NCBI GenBank assembly: GCA_016795185.1
Contig: JAEUIF010001059.1
Location: 1 to 33,070 of the forward strand
DNA length: 33,070 nucleotides
Origin: Planctomycetia bacterium
GTDB taxonomy: Bacteria; Planctomycetota; Planctomycetia; Gemmatales; Gemmataceae
Reading direction: 5' to 3'
The notes under the pieces: model-generated
The model's input: only the letters and a program-made list of their open reading frames with translations
The model's database searches: none
What the model was told of the DNA's origin: nothing
In this document: positions 7,039 through 14,585 of the stretch, piece after piece
Layout: every line of letters begins with the position of its first letter
How positions within the stretch are numbered: the stretch's first letter is position 1
Made by a program: the position numbers and the translations under genes

Positions 7039-8841
7039 TTACTTCGGCTTGTTGAAGGGGTCCTTTATCGGCTTGTTGCCCGTCGCGGGCTTGCCAGGAT
7101 TCTTGCGGACTTCCTCGCGCCAGCGCTCCCATTCGGCCGCCCGCTCTTCGCGGTCCTTGTCGGCCATGTCTTGACGGCTGTTCTTGACGCGCAGCTTGCC
7201 GTCCGGCGTCATCACCAGCAGTTCCACATTGGCTGTCTCGGTCACGTCCTTGCTGGTCTTGTCCGGCAGACGGAACGTTTCCGAGATGCGCCCGCCCTGG
7301 AAATCGACCAGGAGGTCTTCCGTCTGGAAGCTGACGGGAATGCCCTTCACCTGCAACGGCTTGACCGGCCCCAGGCCGACCTTGGCCGGGCCGATGGGCA
7401 CCGCGAACGCGAAGCCTTCCTTGTTCGGGAACCAGATCGGCACTTCTACGTTCTCGTTGCGGCCGATGTACTCGCCGGGGCGCACCGGCACGTCGCCGAT
7501 CACCCACTCGCCAACCGGCACCACCGAACGGGCCTGATCCGGGTTCAGCGTGGTGTTTTCCATCCAGCGATGCACCTGCACCATCGGCAGGTCGCGAATG
7601 CTCGGATCGACGCGGACGCGCTGGGTGTACGTGGCCTTGTCCAGCTCGTGAGCGTAAACGTAGGTTTCCTCGGGCAGCGTGATCGTCGCTACCGTGTCCG
7701 ACCAGCCACTGACCAGTTCCTTCACGTCAGCCAGCGACGGATAGGCGACCTCCGCCTTCTTGCCGTAGTTGGGGTTCGCGAGCCGGACCTGGACGCGGTA
7801 CTCATAGGTAAAGCCGGGCTTGGCGGTCACGTCGATGAAGCGCACCAGGCAGAAGTCGGGCAGCACGATTTCCTTGTCATTCGTATTGCCGACTTGGTCC
7901 TTCGGTTCCGGGGCCTTCAGAGCGTTTTCATCGGGCCGAGGGATGTTGCTGAACAGGTCGGTGTCACCACTGAGCTTCCGCTGCAATGGCGTCAGTTCCA
8001 CGCTGACGGGCTTGTTGCCGATCTCGCGCAGCGTGCGATTGAGCTTCGGCAGCTTGGTATCCGGATAGCTGCCGCGCGCCAGGATCGGCCGCGACATCAC
8101 CATGCCGGGGAAGCTCAGCTTTTGCAGGTCCGCCGAATCGGGCTCGGTGCCGACGGCCGATTGCAACAGCGGGCGGTACTCTTTTTCCAGGTCCAGGTCG
8201 TGCCACTTCTCCTTTTCCGCGCCGCCCGGCGCGACCAGCGTGCGCCGCTGGACGTTGAAGCCGAGGAACTTGGGCAGGTTGTTTTCCTTGTCCTTGGCCA
8301 AATCCTTGATTTCCTTCTCGCGCAGCGCCTTGCGGAAGAGCTCCAGCTGGTCCTTGTAGGGGAAGCTGCCGGACACGATGACCAGCCGCTTGGGCGTGAT
8401 GGTCTCGGCCAACTTGGCGCCGGCGGGGATGCGGCCCATGTCGGCCCAGTCCAGCTTCCAATCTACCGTCGGCACCTTGGAATCCATGTCGGCGGCGACG
8501 CCGGGTTGCCCACCGGGGAACCAGGGGTTGCCCGCGCCTTGGCCGGGGATCTGAACCATGTTGCCGGTCATCGCGGCGTAGGCGGCGGCGCGCTGCTTCA
8601 TCCACTCCAGATAACGTTTCTGTTCGGGCGTCAGCTCCGGCCCCCGTTTCTCCGTGGGCAGCAGCACGCCGATGCGCGTCTCCTTGCCGGTGACGTTGAG
8701 CATCAAGCTGCGGACCTGCGCCCGCACCAGGGCCGGCTCGAATTCCACGGGCGTCAGGATCGACGGATTGACGCGCTTGTTGCCTTCCGCCGCGCCGCCG
8801 ATGAAGTTAGGGTTCTTTGTCAAGTATTGCTCGACTGGCAC
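7039..8841 (-). CDS. Conserved planctomycete-type protein, large C-terminal part of an interrupted gene
   Basis: This 600-residue open frame begins at a GTG (8839-8841) that has no ribosome binding site. It is in the same frame as the 78-residue gene upstream (8860-9096). Only the TAG at 8860-8862 and six sense codons separate them, so both are probably one gene of 685 codons plus stop. I do not recognise a named domain. The sequence is soluble-looking and lysine/proline-rich. One part (FIDVTAKPGFTYEYRVQVRLANP) resembles a fibronectin-type beta-sandwich strand pattern, and the C-terminus is charged. With the upstream N-terminal helix, this would be the extracytoplasmic part of a bitopic protein. 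Its position after PilM/PilN- and PilO-like genes suggests a role in the same envelope complex (inference). Confidence 0.75.
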   Translation of the reverse strand: MPVEQYLTKNPNFIGGAAEGNKRVNPSILTPVEFEPALVRAQVRSLMLNVTGKETRIGVLLPTEKRGPELTPEQKRYLEWMKQRAAAYAAMTGNMVQIPGQGAGNPWFPGGQPGVAADMDSKVPTVDWKLDWADMGRIPAGAKLAETITPKRLVIVSGSFPYKDQLELFRKALREKEIKDLAKDKENNLPKFLGFNVQRRTLVAPGGAEKEKWHDLDLEKEYRPLLQSAVGTEPDSADLQKLSFPGMVMSRPILARGSYPDTKLPKLNRTLREIGNKPVSVELTPLQRKLSGDTDLFSNIPRPDENALKAPEPKDQVGNTNDKEIVLPDFCLVRFIDVTAKPGFTYEYRVQVRLANPNYGKKAEVAYPSLADVKELVSGWSDTVATITLPEETYVYAHELDKATYTQRVRVDPSIRDLPMVQVHRWMENTTLNPDQARSVVPVGEWVIGDVPVRPGEYIGRNENVEVPIWFPNKEGFAFAVPIGPAKVGLGPVKPLQVKGIPVSFQTEDLLVDFQGGRISETFRLPDKTSKDVTETANVELLVMTPDGKLRVKNSRQDMADKDREERAAEWERWREEVRKNPGKPATGNKPIKDPFNKPK

Positions 8842-8859
8842 GGGGTCGAGGTCGTGATT

Positions 8860-9096
8860 CTAGACCAGCACATCCGGCAGCGGCACCAGCGGCGCGACGA
8901 GCTTGTTGTCGAGCTGATCGCGGATGTCGCGGTGGCGGTCCTTGATCTGCTTCTCGATGGCAGTCGCGCTCTTGTCCCACGGCACGCCCAGCGCGCCGAA
9001 AGCCATCGCGCCGATCATGACGACCAGCGCCAGGCCGAAGCCGAGCCGTTCACCCTTTTGCAGCAGGAACTGTTGGAAGCCGTTGTTCTTCGCCAT
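8860..9096 (-). CDS. N-terminal membrane-anchor fragment of the same gene
   Basis: This 78-residue frame starts at the ATG at 9094-9096, with GGAGGA about 9 nt upstream. Residues 17-38 form one transmembrane helix (LGFGLALVVMIGAMAFGALGV). A charged helical stretch (IEKQIKDRHRDIRDQLDNK) follows, and the frame ends at a TAG after PLPDVLV. The next codons continue in frame into the 600-residue protein downstream. The good start signal here and the lack of one downstream favour a single gene broken by a nonsense codon. CAG (Gln) to TAG is the simplest change, but this is inference. Otherwise it is a small membrane protein. It belongs to the operon that begins at 13250. Confidence 0.7.
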   Translation of the reverse strand: MAKNNGFQQFLLQKGERLGFGLALVVMIGAMAFGALGVPWDKSATAIEKQIKDRHRDIRDQLDNKLVAPLVPLPDVLV

Positions 9097-9178
9097 GCCA
9101 GAGTCCTCCGCGGGACCGTCGTGTTCGGGAAGGGGGCGCGAATCGAGTTAATCGACGAGTACCAGGGCCAGTCGGCCC

Positions 9179-9354
9179 GTAGGTCAGGCTTTCCAGCCTG
9201 ACGGCAGTGTCAGCGGCGCTTCCGTCATTCCGTGTAGGTCAGGCTTTCCAGCCTGACGGCAATACCCTCGATGTGCCGCAAGTCGCGGGCGCTGCCGTCA
9301 GGCTGGAAAGCCTGACCTACGTCGATTCCTGTCAGGCTGGAAAGCCTGACCTAC
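9179..9354. repeat. Cluster of four palindromic repeats (GTAGGTCAGGCTTTCCAGCC family)
   Basis: Copies lie at 9179-9206 and 9234-9261 in one orientation and at 9293-9320 and 9330-9354 in the other. Copies 2 and 3 are exact reverse complements over 28 nt. Each copy contains the palindrome TCAGGCTttcCAGCCTGA. The cluster fills most of the 281-nt gap between two genes of the minus-strand operon. The layout resembles REP/BIME-like extragenic palindromes. Confidence 0.85.
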
Positions 9355-9377
9355 AAGAGTATAACCCCGGAAACTCG

Positions 9378-10856
9378 TCAGCGTTTGTCTACAGTTTCCT
9401 GGGGCGGCTGATAGCGTTCGTACAACGAGGCGACGCAGTGGATGGTTAGCTCGACCAGGGCCGAGGAACCGGGCTCACCGCCGCCGCCCTTCGGTTCAGC
9501 GCCCACGACACGCGGTGCATCCGGATCGCGTTCGACCAGACTGCCGCGGAAGTGCTGCCAGCCCACCTGGGTGATCTGGAAGCGGAACCGCGAACTGGCC
9601 AGCGCCGCGAGCACCTCCGGAATATGGGCCTGATCGACGAGCGCCACCACCGCCAGCGGCACGCGACGCACATGGTCCGTGATGTCGGAATACCGTTCGC
9701 GGGCCAGACCGTTGTCGGTGATCGCCGTGTTCGGCCGGTCGGCGGCCCGGGTGCCATCGGGCGGCGGCGGTATCGCGGCCACGGCGGCGGTGCTGATCTT
9801 GTGCATCTTCAACTTGTCGAAGGTACGGTACGATTGTTCCCCGACCAGCACCTGGTCGATGCGTCGCACCGGCGTGTCGCGCAGTTCGTAGAGTTGCGTC
9901 AGGGACAGGATGTCGTCGGGCCGGTTGGCGAGGTCGAGCTGGAACTGTGCGATTGGCGCATCCTTGCCCGCCAGGATAGTGTCGGCCTCGACCGGCAGCA
10001 CCACCGGAGCGGCGTTGCCTTGGTGCAGTTGCACCTGGAAGAAAATCTTCCCCAGCATCTGGGGCTGCTCGGTAATGTTCTTGATGCGCCCCTGGAGGTA
10101 GTAGCGCGGGCCCATCTCGCCCAGCACCAGGTCGAGTTGCCAGTCGGCGTTCTGGAATTGCTTGCGGTACAGCTCGCCGGGCTTGCGCTCCGTGGGGCCG
10201 TCCACCTTCTTGTAGCGCGCGCAGATGTCGATGGCCTCGCGAAACGCCTTCATCGCCTCGCGCTGGACCCAAACATCTTCCTGGGCCAGCCAGACTTCCT
10301 CGGACGACGGCGGCGCTTGCTTCTTGGCCGACCAGTTGCCCACATGGTTGACGAAGACCTTCTTCCAGCCGCCCTTGAACTGCGTAAACTCGAAGTCGCG
10401 CGTCTGGTCCGGGCCGATCTTGACGTTCTTGAGCCTGAACAGATCGACCATCGCCTCGAACTGCGGGTGGTACATATCGGGGCGGATGTACTCGCTGCAC
10501 AGGTTCACGTCGATGGGGTCGCCGAACTTCAGACCGCCCAGCGCGGCTTGCAGCTTACCGGGCCAGGTGAACAGGTCCTTCTGCATTTCCCAGGACGATT
10601 TCCAGATTTCGTCCTGGCGCTTCTGGAGCGTCGCCTCGCGTTCGAGCAGCGCCTTCATGTCGAGGTCGCCGCGCGGGGGGTTGTTCCCAAAGTTGTCGAG
10701 CTTTTTCAGGTGCTCGTCGAGCTTGCGGCGGCCCTCTGCGGTGCGGCCGGCGGACACCGTCTTCAGCCAGATCATGGTGAAGAACATGACCGGCACGATG
10801 ACGCCGAAGAGAATCCAGAACTGGTTCTTCGCCAGTTTTTCCTTGTTGATGCTCAT
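9378..10856 (-). CDS. Membrane-anchored protein, possibly PilO/GspM-like
   Basis: This 492-residue protein has a short cytoplasmic N-terminus (MSINKEKLAKNQF), one transmembrane helix at about 13-32 (WILFGVIVPVMFFTMIWL), a helical charged stretch (about 35-95) and a long extracytoplasmic region. No named domain is certain. The region from about residue 395 (VRRVPLAVVALVDQAHIPEVLAAL ... FRFQITQVGWQHF) has the beta-alpha-beta feel of the small ferredoxin-like domain of PilO/GspM, and the architecture of anchor, coiled coil and periplasmic domain is the same. The gene follows the PilM-PilN fusion gene on the same strand. The assignment rests mainly on this context, and a family search could change it. 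A clear ribosome binding site was not seen; the gap upstream holds a long inverted repeat. Confidence 0.65.
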   Translation of the reverse strand: MSINKEKLAKNQFWILFGVIVPVMFFTMIWLKTVSAGRTAEGRRKLDEHLKKLDNFGNNPPRGDLDMKALLEREATLQKRQDEIWKSSWEMQKDLFTWPGKLQAALGGLKFGDPIDVNLCSEYIRPDMYHPQFEAMVDLFRLKNVKIGPDQTRDFEFTQFKGGWKKVFVNHVGNWSAKKQAPPSSEEVWLAQEDVWVQREAMKAFREAIDICARYKKVDGPTERKPGELYRKQFQNADWQLDLVLGEMGPRYYLQGRIKNITEQPQMLGKIFFQVQLHQGNAAPVVLPVEADTILAGKDAPIAQFQLDLANRPDDILSLTQLYELRDTPVRRIDQVLVGEQSYRTFDKLKMHKISTAAVAAIPPPPDGTRAADRPNTAITDNGLARERYSDITDHVRRVPLAVVALVDQAHIPEVLAALASSRFRFQITQVGWQHFRGSLVERDPDAPRVVGAEPKGGGGEPGSSALVELTIHCVASLYERYQPPQETVDKR

Positions 10857-10908
10857 GTATGCAAACCCACTCGCGGTTGGGGTTGAAGTTCGCTCTGACC
10901 AGGGTTCT

Positions 10909-11004
10909 CCCCTCGCCCCTGGCGGGAGAGGGGTTGGGGTGAGGGGGTCGGACTCTGCAACGACTTCCCCTCACCCCAACCCCTCTCCCGCCAGGGGCGA
11001 GGGG
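10909..11004. repeat. Perfect 38-bp inverted repeat with 20-nt loop
   Basis: The left arm 10909-10946 is the exact reverse complement of the right arm 10967-11004. The arms are built from CCCCTCGCCCCTGGCGGGAG and GGGGTTGGGGTGAGGGG. The repeat fills most of the gap between two operon genes. In RNA it would form a very stable hairpin, which could reduce or shape read-through from the gene ending at 11013. Confidence 0.9.
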
Positions 11005-11012
11005 CTACACTG

Positions 11013-13250
11013 TCACTGCTGGGCGACGGCCTTCAGGTCCTCGTCCGACGGCGTCGGCTCCTTCCAGATGAAGTAGACGACGAACTCGGTACGGACGCTG
11101 CGGCCGTCGCTCTTGGGCGGTTCCTTGGCACCAGGCCCGCCGCCGGGCAGTGCGTCGCGCTGGCGGAAGCCGACGTCAATGTTCGGCAGCGGACGCCAGC
11201 GGGTGCGGTCGCGGCCGACGATGATCGGCTGGTCGCCGCGGTTCGGCCCAAATTCCGGGACCACCACGTCGGCCTGGTTCGGATTGCGCGGCTTGTTGCC
11301 GGTGGCCAGTTCGTACAGCTCGCTGCGGTTAATCAACTCGAACGAACCCTCGACGTGGTTCTGCACCCACTTGTAGCGCAGCAGCACGACATGGCTGACC
11401 TTGCCGCTGATCGGGTCGATCGGCTTGGACGGATCGGGCTTGGGTTCCGTGCGCTGGCGGGTGGCCAGGTTTTCGATCAAGGTATCGACGATGAACTTGC
11501 GCTGGTCGCGGTGATTGGTGTAGCCGCGCAGCTCGACGATCCAGCCCGCGCCGGTGGGCGGCTTCTCCTGGTCGTCCTTGGGCATGCTGTCCAGGACCTT
11601 GTTGGTGTCCTTGAGGCGGTTGAAGTAGGCGGCCAGGTCGTCGCAGTAGAGGGCATTGCAAGATTCGAGGTTGATGAGCACCAAATCCTCATCATCCACG
11701 CTCTGCGTCTGCCCCTTGCTCACGGCTTGCTGCGCCAGAAAGCGGGCATAGGCCGCCTTGCCCTTTTCGCCATAGGCGGCCTTCTGCCGGTCCGTCAGGT
11801 TGCCGAGGTCGGGGCGCGGCAAGCACTCGTTGATGTGCTTGTTGAGCATCAGCCAGTTGACGCGCTCTTCCTGGCCCGCCACCACGCTGCGCACCAGCTT
11901 CTTGAGCTGATCGACTTCCTGGGCCTTGCTCTGGTAGGTTTTGTTGCCGTGCTCGGCCGATTCGATGGCTGGCTTGCCGAAGTTCTTCTGCGCGTCGCGG
12001 ATGACCTCGCTGGCGACGGCGTCGTGCGACAGGCGCTCGCCGAAGGCCAGCGCGCCGGCACCGACCAGCAGCAGGGCGGCGGCGGCGACAGCCCACGGCT
12101 TCTTGCTGCGCACCAGGCGCTCGACGCGAATCTCCTCGGGCAGCAGGTTGGTCCGCAACTTGGCGAGGCCCAGCCCTTGCAGGGCCAGCCCATAGACCAC
12201 GCCCATGCTCAGCGCGTTGTCGCTGAACAGCGGGGCAGCCGTGACGTTGGCCCCTTCCAGCCGCAGGAACTTGCCAAGCTTGCGCACGTCCATTTGCAGC
12301 TTTTCATTGAGGTACTTCTGCAAGCCGGGCAGCCGGAACGCCCCGCCCATGCCCACGAGGTACTGGATGTGCGCGTCGCGCTGGCTGTTGGTGAAAAACG
12401 ACAACGATTTCTGCACTTCATTGACGAACTCGTTCAGGTCGGCCCGCAGCGCCAGCAGGATGCGCTTCAGGTCGGGCGACTTGGTCGCGTTGCGCTTCAG
12501 GTGCTCGGCCTTGGCGAAGGTGTACTTGAACTCCTTTGTCAGGGCGCGGGTGAAGCGGTTGCCGCCGATGGGAATCGAGCGCTGCCAGATGACGCGGTTG
12601 CCGTCGGTGATGACCAGGTTCGAGGTTTCCACGCCGATGTCCAGCGCGACCACGCATTCCTTCTTCTTGCCCTCGCTTTCCGGGGCGGCAGTGGAAGTGG
12701 CGTCCTGCTTGAGCAGGTCGTAGGAGACGAAGTTGCACAGCGCCAGGGGCGCCATCTGCACCACGTCCACCTCGATGCCGATTTCCTGGAAGGGCTGCAA
12801 GGCGCGTTGCACGTTCTCGCGCTTGATGGCGAAGAGGCCAATCTCGGTTTCCATCGCGAAGCCGTCGGCCACCACGCCGGAACCGATCTTCTGGAAATCC
12901 CAGACGACTTCCTCCAGCGGGAACGGAATCTGCTGCTTGGCCTCGAACTTGACGATGTCGCTGATCTTCTTTTCCTCGACCGGCGGCAGCTTGACGAAGC
13001 GCGCCAGGCCGCTTTGCCCGGAGACGCACATGGCGACCTTGTCGCCCCGCAGCTGGTTCCGTTTCAGGAACTTCTCCAGCGCTTCGCGGGTCAAAAGGTC
13101 AGGGTCGGCGTCGGGCTGACTGAGGATTTTGGGATGCTCGACGAACTCGAAGGCGGTGGCCACGGCCACGCCGTTACGGTTTTCCAGGCGCAGCGCCTTG
13201 AGGGCGCACTGGCCGATTTCGATTCCCCACGCACCCGGTTGCGTTGGCAT
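11013..13250 (-). CDS. PilM-PilN fusion protein (GspL-like architecture), type IV pilus/type II secretion platform
   Basis: This is a 745-residue protein. Residues 5-360 are a PilM-type actin-like (SHS2/FtsA) domain: GIEIGQCALKALRL, VSGQSGLARFVKLP, VKFEAKQQIPFPLEEVVWDF, VALDIGVETSNLVI and LVGMGGAFRLPGL match PilM segments. Residues 367-373 read TNLLPEE, the motif by which PilN normally binds PilM. A transmembrane helix at about 386-403 follows, then a long extracytoplasmic part with a coiled region, a predicted PilN-like domain near GWIVELRGYTNHRDQRKFIV, and a basic tail. In other bacteria PilM and PilN are separate, whereas GspL joins the two. The start is the ATG at 13248-13250, with GGGGAGAG upstream. 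It is the first gene of an operon running to 7039. It probably couples a cytoplasmic ATPase to an envelope machine. Confidence 0.85.
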   Translation of the reverse strand: MPTQPGAWGIEIGQCALKALRLENRNGVAVATAFEFVEHPKILSQPDADPDLLTREALEKFLKRNQLRGDKVAMCVSGQSGLARFVKLPPVEEKKISDIVKFEAKQQIPFPLEEVVWDFQKIGSGVVADGFAMETEIGLFAIKRENVQRALQPFQEIGIEVDVVQMAPLALCNFVSYDLLKQDATSTAAPESEGKKKECVVALDIGVETSNLVITDGNRVIWQRSIPIGGNRFTRALTKEFKYTFAKAEHLKRNATKSPDLKRILLALRADLNEFVNEVQKSLSFFTNSQRDAHIQYLVGMGGAFRLPGLQKYLNEKLQMDVRKLGKFLRLEGANVTAAPLFSDNALSMGVVYGLALQGLGLAKLRTNLLPEEIRVERLVRSKKPWAVAAAALLLVGAGALAFGERLSHDAVASEVIRDAQKNFGKPAIESAEHGNKTYQSKAQEVDQLKKLVRSVVAGQEERVNWLMLNKHINECLPRPDLGNLTDRQKAAYGEKGKAAYARFLAQQAVSKGQTQSVDDEDLVLINLESCNALYCDDLAAYFNRLKDTNKVLDSMPKDDQEKPPTGAGWIVELRGYTNHRDQRKFIVDTLIENLATRQRTEPKPDPSKPIDPISGKVSHVVLLRYKWVQNHVEGSFELINRSELYELATGNKPRNPNQADVVVPEFGPNRGDQPIIVGRDRTRWRPLPNIDVGFRQRDALPGGGPGAKEPPKSDGRSVRTEFVVYFIWKEPTPSDEDLKAVAQQ

Positions 13251-13369
13251 GTCTGGTTCTCTCCCCGTAGCGCAAAGATCGATCCGGACCTTGCCGAGAT
13301 GGCGGCAAAGAAGTTGACGTTCCTCATCCGTCAGGAGGAACCGACGAAAACAGTGAAACTTGCATCCCT

Positions 13370-13399
13370 ACCGTAACATGAGGCGAACGAGGCTGTCAA
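13370..13399 (-). promoter_or_regulatory. Possible sigma-70-type promoter of the pilM-like operon
   Basis: On the minus strand a perfect -35 box TTGACA (13394-13399) is followed after 18 nt by a weak -10 box TACGGT (13370-13375). It lies about 120 nt upstream of the start codon at 13250. The -10 matches consensus at only three of six positions. Confidence 0.35.
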
Positions 13400-13507
13400 T
13401 GGACCGGCGGGGCGTTCCGTAAGAGATTCAACCCGAACGCCTCCGCGACGTTAGTGGATTTCCGCGTGCTAGCGCGTTTCGCAGGTGGATGGAGCACCGG
13501 ACGCTGT

Positions 13508-13558
13508 GGTCCGCACAGCGGACCCTACAAAATTCCCGTAGGGTCCGCTATGCGGACC
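13508..13558. repeat. Inverted pair of GGTCCGCxxxGCGGACC palindromes
   Basis: The arms 13508-13528 and 13538-13558 are reverse complements over 21 nt with one mismatch. Each arm is itself a small palindrome (GGTCCGC/GCGGACC). The pair lies in the 345-nt gap between hemC and the pilM-like gene. No gene was seen in the rest of that gap (13251-13595). Confidence 0.8.
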
Positions 13559-13595
13559 GCCCCAAGGGTCGCGAAATGCTCTAAACCGTCAGCGG

Positions 13596-14507
13596 TCAGG
13601 GATTGAGGATTTCCTTGGCCCCGCGCGCCAACAAGTCTGCCGCCAGTCGTTTCCCCAGGTCTTCCGCGTCGGCCAGCGGGCCGACGGTTTGGCCCGCCAC
13701 GCGCTGCGCTCCATCGGGCGACAACACCGCGCCCCGCAGCGTCAGTACATTCGTGGCAACCGTCGTGGCCGCGCCAATCGGCACCAGGCACCCACCCCCC
13801 AGCGCGAACAGCATGGCCCGTTCCGCGAGGATGGCCTGGTGCGTGGCCGCGTGGTTGATCCCGGCCAGTAGCTCAAAGGTCGCCGCGTCGTCCTCCCGGC
13901 ATTCCAGGCCCAGCGCCCCCTGACCGACAGCCGGCAACATCCAGGCGGGATCGAGGACTTCCGTGACGGCGTCGGCCAGGCCGAGCCGCACCAAGCCCGC
14001 TTCCGCCAGGATCAGACCGTCGAGGTCGAAGTCCTTCAGCTTCTGCAAGCGGGTTTCCACGTTGCCACGGATGTCTTGCAATCGCAGGTCGGGCCGGCGG
14101 TGCAGCACCTGCGACCGACGGCGCAGACTGCCCGTGGCCAGGCGGGCGCCTGGTGGTAATACGTCGAATCGCGCAAGCTTGTCCGACATAAAAACATCGC
14201 CGTGCGGACCGCGCGGCGGCACGGCCGCGAGGCGCAGGCCCGGCACCGGCAGCGTGGGCAGGTCCTTCAGACTGTGGACCGCGACATCGACCGTGCCGTC
14301 CAGCAGCGCCCGCTGGATTTCCTTGGTGAACAGGCCGATGCCGCCGATCTGCGCCAGCGGCCGGTCGCGCACTTGATCGCCGACGGTCTGTATTTCCACC
14401 AACTCCACGGGCCGCGCGCCCGCCAGCGGACGCAGTGCGTCGGCGACGTAGTGGGCTTGCCAGAGCGCCAGGCGGCTGCCGCGCGTGCCAATGCGGATGG
14501 GTGCCAT
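13596..14507 (-). CDS. hemC: Hydroxymethylbilane synthase (porphobilinogen deaminase)
   Basis: This 303-residue cytoplasmic enzyme of tetrapyrrole (heme) synthesis joins four porphobilinogens into hydroxymethylbilane. The sequence shows IRIGTRGSRLALWQA at the N-terminus, VHSLKDLPT, a GDVFMSD segment that keeps the catalytic Asp, TGSLRRRSQ, RGNVETRLQKL, LPAVGQGALGLECR, and GGGCLVPIGA with the cysteine that holds the dipyrromethane cofactor. Length is normal for the family (about 300-320). The start is the ATG at 14505-14507, with a GGGG run upstream. The gene is divergent from the vWA protein gene with a 78-nt gap that must hold both promoters. No other heme gene lies in the window. Confidence 0.97.
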   Translation of the reverse strand: MAPIRIGTRGSRLALWQAHYVADALRPLAGARPVELVEIQTVGDQVRDRPLAQIGGIGLFTKEIQRALLDGTVDVAVHSLKDLPTLPVPGLRLAAVPPRGPHGDVFMSDKLARFDVLPPGARLATGSLRRRSQVLHRRPDLRLQDIRGNVETRLQKLKDFDLDGLILAEAGLVRLGLADAVTEVLDPAWMLPAVGQGALGLECREDDAATFELLAGINHAATHQAILAERAMLFALGGGCLVPIGAATTVATNVLTLRGAVLSPDGAQRVAGQTVGPLADAEDLGKRLAADLLARGAKEILNP

Positions 14508-14585
14508 GTCAACCCCGTGCTTGAACCTCGTGCGGCGATGGATTACGATTTATGCCTCTGGGGAAGAGCTACAAGAGGAGTCCGC

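Noticed and set aside
6814-9201. 795-codon plus-strand open frame
   Set aside because: It lies antisense to the two minus-strand frames of the operon, has His/Arg/Gln/Val-rich composition typical of a reversed GC-rich gene, and shows no family resemblance or start signal.
9179-9354. CRISPR array
   Set aside because: The four copies are in mixed orientation with unequal spacing and are themselves palindromic; there are no cas genes.
11355-13376. 673-codon plus-strand open frame
   Set aside because: It is the antisense shadow of the PilM-PilN fusion gene, whose product is clearly recognisable.
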